Part shown: positions 1-11,844 of the stretch, one piece after another | Layout of the letters: each line of letters opens with the position of its first letter | Position numbering within the stretch: the stretch's first letter is position 1 | DNA from: Sabethes cyaneus | Taxonomy: Eukaryota > Arthropoda > Insecta > Diptera > Culicidae | Length of the DNA: 64,000 nt | Direction of reading: 5' to 3' | Assembly: GCF_943734655.1 (NCBI RefSeq) | Contig: NC_071355.1 | Span: 26,046,768 to 26,110,767 of the forward strand | The notes under the pieces: model-generated | Told to the model about the DNA's origin: nothing | Database searches by the model: none | The model's input: the letters and a program-made list of their open reading frames with translations, nothing else | Position numbers and translations under genes: made by a program

Positions 1-849
1 TCTTGTTTGTAGATAAAACGTGAATAAATGGAATCATAATAGTTTTGGGGTACGTAAAGGATTAAGAATATATACATAATGAAAATCTACGCAGAGGAAA
101 TCTTGTGTAATTCAACAGCATAATCCGTATGCAAATGATGCTAATTTCATTTCATAATGAATTAATCTGAAGACACTTGGTATGGTTAACTGTGGATATG
201 ATTTTTTACGAACTAAAACAGTACCTATATTTAAATTTCTTGAAATCAACGCCATTTTATGGAAGCACTTTGGGAGTACTTTGGTTATTGCAATTTGATA
301 AAATTAACATTGTATAGGTAAATGAAAGATTAGTCTCGCATCAAGTAAACAAACACAGGCGCTTGAAGAGCTTTCTAGATAAGTGTGACAAGTTCCGGAC
401 TATCAATATTAGAGTTGAAATAGACATACTTCTACTTACAATTTCTAATTCCCCTTTACCGAAAATATCCTTTTCCATGGCATATGGAAACAAACACCAT
501 GCGTCTCCATTGCTCCATTTCTCCAGAACAAAAATATACCATCTCTAAATTTTGGATATATCAAACCGAAAATTTCAGTTTTCTAAAAGAGGTTTGTATA
601 ATGAGTGTCTCTCTGGCCGTCAAACCATGAAAACACGAAAAACAAATGAAATTATGGAATTCTGAAATTATGAAAAAAACTCCCTTCAAATCTCAGTGGT
701 ACAAACTTAATCAATTTTTCAATGCAAAAATAGGTTAAAATGATGATTTTCGGCCCTTCATAACTAAAAATCGGCACCTTAAGCGCGAATTTTAAAATGC
801 GGGCCAACAAGGAACAAGAGAAACATTGCCATGTGCGGAATAAGTGAGA
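1..849. other. AT-rich sequence, no gene recognised
   Basis: I see no coding signal, terminal repeats or tandem repeats here. The only open frames are short and have no recognisable motif. It borders a degraded LINE fragment on the right and may be old repeat sequence. Confidence 0.4.
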
Positions 850-1170
850 ATACGATACTGTGGAGAACGAAGTGATCGTGAAGAACTAGAGCAACCAGTT
901 CGAGCTGTTAGCCAATCTCGTAAGGGCTATGATACCGAATCTGCACTTGTGTATCGATTAGGAGGCAAACCTGATCGCAAACGAGCGCGAGATGGACGAC
1001 AGGTGGAAGCAGTTATTCGCTGAGCACCTCAATAGCCAAGTTACAGAAGGAACCGGAACGGAAGTTCGCTTAGGGATACCCATGGAAGATAGTAGTGCCC
1101 CGGTATCTGATCTCTAAGAGGCCAAACAAGAAATCGGGTTATTGAAGATCAACAGAGCTTTTCAAGATTT
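850..1170 (+). pseudogene. non-LTR retrotransposon remnant, region just upstream of the RT domain
   Basis: In broken frames the plus strand reads like the linker before the reverse transcriptase domain of LINE ORF2 proteins. Pieces seen are SRKGYDTESAL, then RWKQLFAEHLNSQ, then an EAKQEIGLLKINRA stretch that resembles the usual 'VKxAIxxLKNNKAAGxDGI' entry to the RT. Frameshifts and a stop near 1118 make it non-functional. The same kind of LINE appears at 4206-5510 and 22025-22777, so this is probably another scrap of that family. The family call rests on memory of motif style, not an alignment. Confidence 0.45.
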
Positions 1171-1597
1171 GGGATTGTCCGTAATTGTCCTATACTTCAC
1201 AGTAATGTTGCAAACTGAGCGAGAATTACACGATGCCCACCTTCACCCGAGCGAGTACGAGAAGCATAGCTCACTTCAAGGACGCAAGCGTACGGCAAAC
1301 AACCGCTGCAGCTGGTAATGTGTGCATACATTCTACTACACTTGTGAGCGCACAGCCTCGTAACGTCTTTCTGCACAACCCACTCACAAAGCCAACAACT
1401 TATGAGTTATCAACAGCCCGCGAGCGCCACACTTGGATGTATGACTACAGACTTTTCTTTACTTTTACACGCGGATAGGCCGTCTTAGGCCGTTGTACAC
1501 GCGGATAAGATTGCGGGCCTCGTGAGTAAACGGAATAAACAGCTCGTATTGCATTGACGAGCGAGAGCGACGACTGTGAAAACTCGTGATACTGCAT

Positions 1598-2748
1598 TCC
1601 CAATCCCAATCCCAATCCCAATCCCAATCCCAATCCCAATCCCAATCCCAATCCCAATCCCAATCCCAATCCCAATCCCAATCCCAATCCCAATCCCAAT
1701 CCCAATCCCAATCCCAATCCCAATCCCAATCCCAATCCCAATCCCAATCCCAATCCCAATCCCAATCCCAATCCCAATCCCAATCCCAATCCCAATCCCA
1801 ATCCCAATCCCAATCCCAATCCCAATCCCAATCCCAATCCCAATCCCAATCCCAATCCCAATCCCAATCCCAATCCCAATCCCAATCCCAATCCCAATCC
1901 CAATCCCAATCCCAATCCCAATCCCAATCCCAATCCCAATCCCAATCCCAATCCCAATCCCAATCCCAATCCCAATCCCAATCCCAATCCCAATCCCAAT
2001 CCCAATCCCAATCCCAATCCCAATCCCAATCCCAATCCCAATCCCAATCCCAATCCCAATCCCAATCCCAATCCCAATCCCAATCCCAATCCCAATCCCA
2101 ATCCCAATCCCAATCCCAATCCCAATCCCAATCCCAATCCCAATCCCAATCCCAATCCCAATCCCAATCCCAATCCCAATCCCAATCCCAATCCCAATCC
2201 CAATCCCAATCCCAATCCCAATCCCAATCCCAATCCCAATCCCAATCCCAATCCCAATCCCAATCCCAATCCCAATCCCAATCCCAATCCCAATCCCAAT
2301 CCCAATCCCAATCCCAATCCCAATCCCAATCCCAATCCCAATCCCAATCCCAATCCCAATCCCAATCCCAATCCCAATCCCAATCCCAATCCCAATCCCA
2401 ATCCCAATCCCAATCCCAATCCCAATCCCAATCCCAATCCCAATCCCAATCCCAATCCCAATCCCAATCCCAATCCCAATCCCAATCCCAATCCCAATCC
2501 CAATCCCAATCCCAATCCCAATCCCAATCCCAATCCCAATCCCAATCCCAATCCCAATCCCAATCCCAATCCCAATCCCAATCCCAATCCCAATCCCAAT
2601 CCCAATCCCAATCCCAATCCCAATCCCAATCCCAATCCCAATCCCAATCCCAATCCCAATCCCAATCCCAATCCCAATCCCAATCCCAATCCCAATCCCA
2701 ATCCCAATCCCAATCCCAATCCCAATCCCAATCCCAATCCCAATCCCA
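1598..2748. repeat. perfect (CCCAAT)n hexamer array, about 192 copies
   Basis: The hexamer CCCAAT repeats without a visible substitution for 1.15 kb. The plus strand is the C-rich strand; the minus strand reads (GGGATT)n, with a GGG run every 6 bp. No frame on either strand contains a stop, so the array is open in all six frames (Ile-Pro, Ser-Gln, Gly-Leu, Trp-Asp and so on). These are low-complexity by-products, not genes. The absence of divergence suggests recent expansion or ongoing slippage, though assembly smoothing is possible. Confidence 0.98.
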
Positions 2749-3299
2749 TTCCCTAGGAAATTTGTGCGCAAATATTGTATGCCACGAGATTGTGATTCGA
2801 ATCGACGTTTGGTCCCTGGACATAAAATCTTCTACATTTCGCGATGGTTTTTGGTTTCGTTCGGTTTCGATAAAGATGAAATTTCGCGTGGTCTCGTTCA
2901 GCCGTACCTTATCAATCAACTTATGCTCAACCTGAGAGTAAGTCTCTTTAATTGAGTGTCTCTAGCTATTGCGACCTGCAAAGTAGGTACTAGAGATAAC
3001 CAAGTGTCGAACTGCCGCGAAATTTATGCTCCCACAGGTCGTTATTATTCATAGCTAAGTGGAGACACCCTATGTCAATTATGGGACAAAGTGAATCCTC
3101 TCATCAGATGTGCGCGTTTGTTTCTCTGATGATCGATCGATTGTTTGTCGATGCGTGCGTGTCACTGAAAGATTGTACTACCACCCGAAAAAAGTGAGAT
3201 ACACAAAAATGATCATCTAAATATTATTTTCTTCAAATTTTTGGGTAATAAACTACGACAAATCTAACCATTGGTTTTTACATCATTCCTTCAATGTAT
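2749..3299. other. no gene recognised
   Basis: Non-repetitive-looking sequence between the hexamer array and a transposase remnant. I see no motif or long frame outside the extension of the array's own frames. Confidence 0.4.
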
Positions 3300-4036
3300 C
3301 TTCTTTCGCCTTCGTTAGACTGCGGGAAGGGCTGCAGCCGCTTCAGAAGGCAGTTGTTTTGGCCGTTGATGATTCCCATCGTGATGAGCGGCAGGCTCAT
3401 CTTGTAACACCCATCGATGACCTACCAAAACAAAATAAGTGTGAATTCAGTGAATATCTCCTTCTTATTATAATCTCCTACCAGGGTGACCGCGTTATAT
3501 TATCCTTGATGTAAGTTTCGTCGGTTATCACAGAGCACCTCGGTTTCATCAACCACTCTCGGTATAGTTTCCTGGTGCGGGGTTTGATCACCGTGTTCTG
3601 CTGTTCGATGCCTTTTGGACTCTGAAAATGTGACGCCGGCACGTTTCATCGTTTTCTTGGAAAAAACTAGATGGTAACTATAGCCTTCCTCGTCGCATTG
3701 CTGGATCATGAACAGACTCAACATCGTCCTGGCTTTCCCTAGGTCAGTTGCCTTAGGTTTTTTGCTACTACCTGATTGCTGCTGATTCGTCCGTTTCTCC
3801 TTGCAAGACTTCACCATAATGATCTATGGGACACAGTCGAATTTTCCGTGACGACGAGGTTCGAATTTTTGGCAGATTAACCCTTGCTCCGATGCCATCT
3901 CGACAGCAATTTGACAGATTACGTTGAAATTCTGCCAACGTAAACTTAATACTTCAGTCAAACCTTCATCATTGTTACAAGTGTCTTTGGTTATCGGATC
4001 TTGCAGATATGTCGGGAATATGACGTGCTCACGCAT
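3300..4036 (-). pseudogene. probable Tc1/mariner-superfamily transposase remnant
   Basis: Read on the minus strand with frame changes, 3510-3600 gives RTRKLYREWLMKPRC followed by SVITDETYIKDN. This resembles the 'RKLYxxxLxKPxCxxMDDETYxK' block around the first catalytic Asp of Tc1/mariner-type transposases of insects. About 150 bp further on, NNCLLKRLQPFPQSNEG looks like the 'CLxKRLLPFLxxH' block before the second catalytic Asp. Stops and frameshifts break it, and no terminal inverted repeats were found. The upstream part (3824-4036) is open but not recognised. The identification is from motif similarity only. Confidence 0.42.
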
Positions 4037-4205
4037 TACATTTTTATTGATCGAGACCAGCTATGGCAAATAAAGCACGAACACGGTTTTCCGGACAAAC
4101 TGACACGACTGATCAGAGCCACATTGGAGTGATGTGTTTTGTTCGCATCTTGGGAACACTCTCGAGTCCTTTCGAGAAACGACGTGAATTGAAACCGATT
4201 GAGAG

Positions 4206-4580
4206 TTGATTTTACACTCCATGCTATCCAATATCGGTCTTGAGGTGGTCATCCGACGAGCGGGCATCGAAACAAGAGACACAATTTTTACTAAGGGTAA
4301 CCAACTCCTAGGCTTCACAGATGACTTTGATGTCATAGGCAGGAACTTTGCAACAGCGGAGCGAATCTACACCAGACTGAAATTAGAGCCTTGGAGATTT
4401 GGGCTAAAAATAAATGCATCGAAGGCCAAATACATGAAAGGAGACAATCCTGTGCCTCGGACGTCGAACGACAGATCGACGAACATTGCACCAGCAATAG
4501 AGGCATCCATTGCAAGATGGCTCTACTAGTCGGGAGCGACTTGCGACCTTTAAAACGCCTGAGAAATTAGCGACGAGTGG
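4206..4580 (+). pseudogene. LINE reverse transcriptase fragment (FADD region)
   Basis: The frame from 4206 gives QLLGFTDDFDVIGRNFA followed by an IYTRLKLEP and GLKINASKAKYM block. This is the RT active-site region of a non-LTR retrotransposon: FADD in the family, here FTDD, so the first position of the Ala-Asp-Asp motif is altered. After about 4440 the sequence jumps to a piece resembling the element's far C-terminal end (compare 22670-22720), so there is an internal deletion. It lies head to head with a second fragment of the same family on the minus strand at 4660-5510. Confidence 0.72.
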
Positions 4581-4659
4581 CTCAAGTTCAAGTTGAATAA
4601 AGATGATTGCTTGAAACAGCGCGAACCAGCTTCGATCTATGCTGAAGACGACGACGACG

Positions 4660-5510
4660 ACGATTAGCCTATCGATTTTCACCTGATGTACGATGGGAAT
4701 CTCTCCTAGCAGTGCATGTAGCTCGTGATTCATATTACCTCCGCCACTCTCCACTTTCAGTTTGTACTCCGCCAAATGTCGTCTGCAGTATTTTTTATGC
4801 CTAATCCTCCTAGACTCCGCTTTCAGTTTGACGTGGATTGCCTGCGCCGTCGCAATGGTTCTGACTATAATATCAAAGTCGTCTGCAAAGCCTAGGAGTT
4901 GGCTTCCCTTGGTTAAAAACGTACCTCTCGTTTTGATGCCCGCTCGTTGGATCAGCCCCTCAAGAACCCCTTGAATAGCATGCAGGATAAGGCATCATCT
5001 TCGCCGCCTCTCGAAGAGATTCGAGAGTGTCCCCGAGATTCCCGTATCCGGGAAAATCGTATTTGTGCGTTATCTGCCGTAGCCGTAGCCGTATCGACTT
5101 TATCATATGCTGCTTTGAAATCGATAAAGATGTTATGAGTGCGCACGTTGCAACGTTGTACTGCTGACATATCTACAAGACCTGTCGGATGGTAAAAATG
5201 TGGTCCGTAGTTGCGCGAGCCCTATGAAGTCCGCCTGGTAATTCCCTGCGAAATCCTGTGCTGTCGATGACAGTCGGCGTAACAGGATCTGGGAGAGTAC
5301 ATTGTAAGCGGGTGTTTTCCAGCTTTATGCCGCGATAGTTGAAATAGTCGAGCTAATCACCTCATCAGCTTTTTGTAAATGGGACAAAACACTCCTTCCA
5401 TTCTTCTCCGTTAGTTTCTCCTCCTCGCAAATCTTGGAAATAACCCAGTATGGAGCCGCTGTCAGCGTTTCTTGGCCGTATTTATAAACCGGTGGGATGG
5501 TGGTCCTCAT
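4660..5510 (-). pseudogene. LINE reverse transcriptase fragment, opposite orientation
   Basis: Reading the minus strand from 5510 down, the order is an EKLTEKNGRSVLSHLQKAD block, HNIFIDFKAAYDKVD (RT motif A, with its Asp in FIDFKAAYD), then a degenerate LLGFADDFDII block near 4880, and NHELHALLGEIPIVH near 4720. The same last motif occurs intact in the copy at 22472. Blocks are in family order but the spacing is shortened and frames shift, so it is a deleted, dead copy. RTE- or Outcast-like affiliation is a guess. Confidence 0.72.
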
Positions 5511-5639
5511 TAGCGACTTTGTTGGTCTTCAGCAACCCGATTTCTCGGTTGATTGCTTGGAGATCCGGTGCTGCTGGGGCATTACTATGGACATTCCATG
5601 AGCAGTCCTAGGTTAACTTCCATTTCGCCTGTGCGCGGA

Positions 5640-6165
5640 CGTATTCCGAATGTTGAATGTTGCATACGGCGAAGCTACTTTGGATAGAAGCAATGTTTAT
5701 CGGTGGAACAAAATGTTCTCGGAGGGTCGAGAAGATGTGAGCAATGAAGAGCTTTTGCACCATGTTAATGCCCTTGATCATGCATCATTACTTGTGCGCG
5801 AATCTTTGGCCAAAAACAACACTTCAATAATGCCTCTTAGTCATCCACTGTATTCCCCAGACCTAGCCCCCTGTGACTTTTTCTTGTTCCCGAAACTGAA
5901 GAGACCCTTGAAAGGACGACGCTACGCCACGATTAAAGGATAACCACGAAGGAGATAAAGACAGCATCGAAGGAGGAGCTGAACAAAATCACAAAAAATA
6001 ATTTTTCAAAATGCTTCGAGGATTGGATAAAACGTTAGCACAAGTGTATAATGTCTGATGAGGTTTATTTTGAAGGGGACAAAATAGATATTCAAGAATA
6101 AATAGATAATTCCTGTGAAACATATGAAATTCACGATACTTTTTGAGCAAACCTCGTATTAGTTT
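5640..6165 (+). pseudogene. mariner transposase remnant with 3' terminal repeat
   Basis: The frame at 5650-5943 fuses two parts of a mariner transposase: YRWNKMFSEGREDVSNEE (end of the N-terminal DNA-binding half) directly to an HHVNALDHASLLVRE block and YSPDLAPCDFFLFPKLK (end of the DDE/D catalytic domain). About half of the protein between them is deleted, removing the first catalytic Asp. The tail continues with frame breaks to 6140. The element ends near 6161 in TTTTTGAGCAAACCTCGTA, the form expected of a mariner terminal inverted repeat. No matching 5' repeat was found, so the left end is missing. Confidence 0.9.
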
Positions 6166-6343
6166 CGGCCTTACCAAGGCTGCAATACACACTCTCATCA
6201 CGGACCTGTCAACTCAGATGTAGCTGCCATTTCGAAATACGCCGGCCCTTTCAGGTTAGACGCTATTATGCGCCGCTCCTAACTTAAGGAAACAGCCGTA
6301 AATGGTTCCCTTCTCGCTAATCGTTTGAGAGTAACTGATAGAA

Positions 6344-7217
6344 GTACTATAGCAAATTACTAGTAGTAGTAGTAGTAGTAGTAGGGGAAAATCACCATCA
6401 TTTCAAGGACTTGCCAATGTATGTGGGTAGAATTACAGTAGATCCAAATTTGATTATCTAATGAATTTCACACTAATGCTGTTATAGAAGGTCCAAAAGG
6501 GATTGGGCGGACCCACAAGCAGAGACACTTGTGCGCATTCCGGGATTATAAGAGTCGCCTTCCAGCATTAGGATCCTTCCATGTAATAATCAATTTCGCT
6601 GTACCAACTTTAACCCACGTGATGATTTGTTTGTTTTGAATTGAAAAGTGCCATATTTGCTTCAGACCTTAAGGATTCAGGTTGGCAATCCACTCCATCA
6701 TCCAGCCTTCCACATTTATGATTTCAATAATAATACTGTTAATAATATGATATTAAGATGAAATGTGGTATATAGGTAAAAATAGAACAATCTCACCAGC
6801 AGTCCTTCGTATGGAATAGAGTAGCGTCCTTTGGGGTTCCATAAGTGCTTCTAATAGTTAATTTAATTTTTCATTTTGGTATCCATGTGCAGTATTAAAA
6901 CTCGTTTAGGCATAAGTTTTTACTATATAGCTGTAGATAAGCTTCATAAGCTAAAACGAAAAAATAATTAAAATAATTTATTAGGCTTACCTATTAGGTA
7001 GGCCGTGTGGCTCCGCCGTCTGTCCAAAACCTCGGTTTTGAAGTCAGGCAGCCGGGAACCACCCAGCATCGCACCTCCTAGCTTGGCTACTCAATAGAGC
7101 ATTACCAGGTATGGCCACGTGGAGACGCTAGGTAGGGGCTTGGAATGGCTAGAGCTATATTGGACGCTCCTCATTTGCCTTCCCCATTTCATAACCAAAT
7201 ACTATCGCAAATTACTA
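6344..7217 (-). mobile_element. retroposon copy 1 with 19-bp target duplication and (CTA)n tail
   Basis: The unit at 6363-7198 is flanked by near-identical 19-bp direct repeats: GTACTATAGCAAATTACTA at 6344-6362 and ATACTATCGCAAATTACTA at 7199-7217. Read on the minus strand it starts near 7198 and ends in a (CTA)n tract at 6361-6384, which looks like a simple 3' tail. Long variable target duplications plus a simple tail point to target-primed insertion, as for SINEs or short LINE-derived retroposons. No long coding frame was seen. A second copy, cut at its 5' side, lies at 11845-12458. Confidence 0.78.
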
Positions 7218-7322
7218 ATTATTTACTCCTAATTCAAAATCCCTAGTATGTATGAAATGCGAAACTTTTAAAATTTGTTCTTATAATTTTGTTAATATTA
7301 ATCTAAGAAAATAATTCAGCTA

Positions 7323-8257
7323 TAGAGTAGGGCGGGGCATAAGTGCGATGTTTGAAGTTGGCATCAATTTTCGTGAGATATAAAGAAGGACAACAACATA
7401 ATATATTTTATAGTGATGCAGTAACTCAATGTCTTTACATTCAACTATAAATCATCTGCGGTAATAGTGTTTTGCAAAATAAATTCTTCTTTCTTCTGAT
7501 CAAGTGCCGATTCACACTTTTACCCCACTAGCGGGGTAAAAGTGCGAAGCTCGAATCCACAAAATTAGCACAGCGATAGCTAACAAAACCATATTATTTC
7601 CAATCTGCGGTATGTTTTGGTAAGGAATATTTTCAATTTGCACCTTTTCTATTTTGTGTTGGTGTATTGAAGCCTCCGTCAGATCGAAACTTTTCCAAAC
7701 GTTTGTTTTTTGTTTCATCAGCGAAAAAACATTGTTTTCCTTCGGCTAACATCTGTAGAGCACACAGTTTTCTGCAGATCTTCCATTTCTAGTATCTGTA
7801 ATATAGTGCCTAAAGTTGTATACAATTAGCTATACATTTTTGCCTCGTCCATGAATCGCACTTTTGCCCTGTCCGTGAATCGCACTTTTACCCCGCTAAG
7901 CGCTTGATGGGGTTAGATTAAATTACGGAATAGCGAAAAATATTTTGTAAATTCTTTTCACCGTATTTTCAAAACAGATATGTGAGTGATGTAAAACGCT
8001 ACTACAAATTTTCAACAATTAATATCCTCCTGTTGATATCGTATTTGCCGTGTAAAATTACATCAAAACCGCCCTAAAATAACATCTGCACATAACTCAG
8101 CAACTATGCTTCGTAAGCAACCAAAGTTTACGTTAGATTCAAGCTGTCAAAGTAGTCACCCATCCATGCCAATGTAGTTAATTTACTCGGAATCTGCACC
8201 GATAAATCATTGAATCGCACTTTTACCCGCATCGCACTTTTACCCCTCCTTACTCTA
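7323..8257. mobile_element. non-autonomous DNA element with terminal and internal inverted iterons
   Basis: The ends are inverted repeats: TAGAGTAGGGCGGGG plus a GTGCGAT block on the left, and the complement of TAGAGTAAGGAGGGG plus GTGCGAT on the right. The flanks carry CTA at 7320-7322 and 8258-8260, a possible 3-bp target duplication. The motif GCACTTTTACCCC, in either orientation, recurs inside near 7515, 7533, 7860, 7887, 8217 and 8235. Two of these copies form a perfect 12-bp hairpin stem at 7515-7544. No transposase is visible. The superfamily is unclear; a 3-bp duplication would fit PIF/Harbinger-like or CACTA-like elements. Confidence 0.65.
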
Positions 8258-8262
8258 CTACT

Positions 8263-11200
8263 GTGCGTATTTGTATAAATCACTGCTAACTGCTGCTAAA
8301 TAACTGAATGACTTGAAGTTCAATAGTGATGGATAAGCCAGGAATATCATTTACTTACTACAAAGATTGCCAACACCAAATGCCAATTGCCAAATTCATA
8401 TATAACTTAGGTAAGACTCGATAAATAGCGTTGAATGGCTAATGAAACTTTATCCTTTCTACAACATGCATATTAAAATGACCAGTTTTCAACAAACTAA
8501 CAAAATTTGTGAAAGTCCTTGAGAAATGGCAAATGCGTGAAAGAAAAAACTGTGCTGCAATCGATTTTTAATAATAATCTTTTGTTCGTTTGTTAGCACC
8601 AGCAGGGGGGAACAACCTTCAGTATTATTTTCGTCACGTGCTGGGTTATCGAATACCGGTGCAGTTTAAAATAATGTTATTGGCGTGAGTGCTCATGATT
8701 TCCCAACGACGACCGACGTTTGACCTGCAAGCCATTGAGCTAAAACTGGGAGGAAGAGAATGAAAATCCGCTGTTCGTTAGTTTAGCTATACTTAAAAAA
8801 ACATTTGGCCGTTTAATTTATTTTAAACTAAATGATAATCTCACTGAATGATTATAATTAGGTATATAAAACTAAGTGAAGAGAGAAAAGTTTTTATTTT
8901 CGCATTTTCGAACAAAACGAGTGGCGAACAATTCGAGTCAAGAAATGCACCGCCGGGAGAGCGCTGCAACTTGCTTTTCTAGTTGCAAACTTTATTGTTT
9001 TCGAAGCTGATGTTCTAGCTCCATCGTCCTGTTTTTTAAAAAAAATGGTAGGGGTGTTACGGGAGTGCAGCGCTGTGTACAGTCGAGTGCCGATGTTGGT
9101 TTTCATCGTGGAACAGGGCATCGCTTTCGTTCCTGCCCGTATTTCATCGAGGAAAAACAGTGTCGAGTGAACCGAAGCTATCCACCCGCGCGTCGAACGG
9201 TTGTGGTTGCGGACTAAGAAAAGCCACAGTGAATGGAAGCATTATGAATAATAGCTCTAAAATGACACTCTGATGAATTAATTATATTTAATTGGAAAAT
9301 TTCTTTTAATTGAATATAATGAGCATCCGCCTCATCTCGCCCTGATGTGATGCGGTTCTCTGCGGGAACACCCGGCAAGGACAACTCGATCCGGATCCTG
9401 CAACGCACCGACTGGCGGCGGCGCTTGTTGGTTTGATGGTGATGGTCTGACACAGGAGATGCGTTGCCCTTCGCGAGAGTGGCAACAAAGTCAGGTTCTT
9501 TCACAAGGAACTAAGTTTGTGCAGCTGGAAAAATGCTAATTTGTTTTCTCATCCGTACCAACGACAGCTGAAATGAGTGTGTCATTTGCGTGACGGTTTT
9601 TGCATAGTCTTTATATTAAAATTGAGAGGGAAAGTTTATGAAGCTAATGTTGACGGAATTTCGTTTCAACAATATGTTTGTTTAACGATATTAAACAATT
9701 AGTAACTAGAGTTCTTTATGAGTTTTACCACGTGATTGAAAACAAAGGTTTCGCCTGATGCTTTTGATTAAATCCTTCTCTTTTCAAGCATTCTTTAGTT
9801 GATCTATACTAACAATTTATGTCAGTGAAAATTTTGGATTGCGGAATATTGCCTCCTAAAATTAATTCAAATACATTCCGTACCGTTCCGGTAGCCGAAG
9901 GCCGTTCGAAGGTGCCCAAATAGCATCGAGATAAATTTCAGTTATTATCGAAATACAATACACGCGGCTTCGTCATTCAATCCTGACCCCGCATGCGACC
10001 GCCGCCGGCGGTCCTCGGCCTTGCCAAAAACTTTATGCCTCCGACAGACACCTGAGGCCACCTACGGAAATGTTTGCAATTTGTAAAATTTGCCTCTCTT
10101 ATCAGCTTATCTGGCCAAAACAAGCCTGTTCTCGATCCTCGGTAGGTCTTTCACGAAAAGCTCTTCACAACGATAACGGTCGGTTGGTCGGTCGCTCGGT
10201 CGGTGGCCGCCCAGCTTCGCCCTGAACGTGAAGGAGCAGTTGGTTGTTTCGGGCAGTTTAATTCGGTCGCAGACGCTAACTGCAAATCGAATTTCCCCCA
10301 ACCCGTCTGTCGTTTCTTCCGTTTGTCGGTCCTGGTTTTTTTTGGGGGTAGGTTGTTGTTTGCGTTTCGCAAGAAAAAGCTTGGTGCAGAGCTCTAACGA
10401 GTGCTCCATTTTCATTATCGTTTTATGCGTCGTCGGTGCGGTAATTTGTTTTCGGACCATTTTACAGTAAATCTCTCCGAAACCGAATATCGTCGAAGGC
10501 TCACCGTCACCATCGTACGGTGGGTTTTATGCCGCTGGGCTAAAGTGCCAGATACTCGAATCTGAAGCAACTGTTAGAATGATTTTTAGTCGAAACTACA
10601 TTGTTATGCAACTTTTCATGACCGTTAGGCTATGCGAAAATCTCGCGTGCTAATAGCGTACATTGGAAGACGTCCTTTGGGTCGTTCCCTATGGCGGTAT
10701 GACGTTGCCCTGTCTGGGACAAGCTTGTGCAGCTTGATCGGAGCTGGTGCACACAGCACAGCCAGCGATGTGGTTGCAATCGAGGTCGAAATGCGTTCAA
10801 CCATCAATTTCAATTTTATTGTTATTTCGGAGCATTAAGTGGATTATGTACCTGAGAAGGGTAGAGGGAATTGCTTTCGATGCACTGTACAGTCGTGGTC
10901 GCCGATGATTTTGTCGTGGATCTAAGGTTATATTTTTTGCTTTTAAGTGTTATCGGCACTGTTTTGGGAGGAATCATTGACCTCATGCTGTGTGTCTCGA
11001 TATGAGATTATTTTGGAGCATATGTAGCTTTCGAGGGTTAAATGTGGGTGTCGTTGCTAAACTAAAAAATACTGACTGGCGGAGTTCGTTATTTGGTAAA
11101 TGAGTTTCATACACTGATGTATCGACAGAAGCTTTTTGTTTTACCACAGTTTGGAGGTAATTGTTTAAAACAGGCCTTTTAGATTTTCGGTATGAACGCA

Positions 11201-11844
11201 ATAAAATTTGGAACCCGAAATAAAGACTAAAATAAATTGAAATGAATATAATCAAACTAAGATAACTTTGAGTGAAACCTTCAACAAAACTTGAACAGGA
11301 TTTTAACAATATTGAAATATTATTAATATTAATAATGACTATTTTAACCTTGTAGAAGTGCTTCATTAGAGTTACCTGATTTAAACTTTCAGGTTTAGTG
11401 AAACAAACTATTGAGTGTAGTGAGATTTAGCAACGCTTTTGATTGTCATAACAACATATCAGCTTCATGAAAATCGACAAAAATTTGGCGCTGTTTCGCG
11501 ATGCCCGGGCTTCTTAATCCGAATGCATTCTAATCACGACCAGGGCAAATCACTAATTTGAGCTCTGGTTGTTGGTACTGACGTAGTTTTTGTACGAGTG
11601 TTCGGCTTCGCTTAGTTTCGTGCCTTGTTCGTTGCAAACATAATATTGACAACAAAATTTTCCTATGCAGAGACGGGACAATCGCGCAATTGTGAATTTC
11701 GGAGAGCAGTTTTCAATAGTAATTTGGATCGTTGAGCTTGCAAAGTCTTATGGTTGTCGGTTGCCTGTAGTCCTTCGCTCTCTCTGATTCAAACATTGGC
11801 GGCAGTAAAAGAAATTTTGTAGGCAGGCTTTTGTCGTGCTAGTG
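8263..11844. other. single-copy-looking region, no gene recognised
   Basis: No long frame with recognisable domains and no clear transposon ends. GC-rich patches occur at 8930-9200, 9340-9480, 9990-10020 and 10170-10420, including a short GGTCGGT-type tandem tract at 10177-10205. A similar GGTTGGTCGGT tract lies at 63105-63125. Such patches could be regulatory or untranslated exon sequence, but nothing here decides that. Several frames of 60-127 codons have low-complexity translations, so I do not call them genes. Confidence 0.4.

Noticed and set aside
1598..2748. A true chromosome end at the (GGGATT)n array
   Set aside because: The array has unrelated repeat DNA on both sides, so it is interstitial in this window.
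1445..2955. Open frames of 428-484 codons through the hexamer array in several frames of both strands
   Set aside because: Dipeptide translations of a stop-free hexamer; the flanks add only short unrelated tails.
10107..10460. A 117-codon minus-strand frame in a GC-rich patch
   Set aside because: Low-complexity, basic translation overlapping plus-strand frames of similar length; no family recognised.
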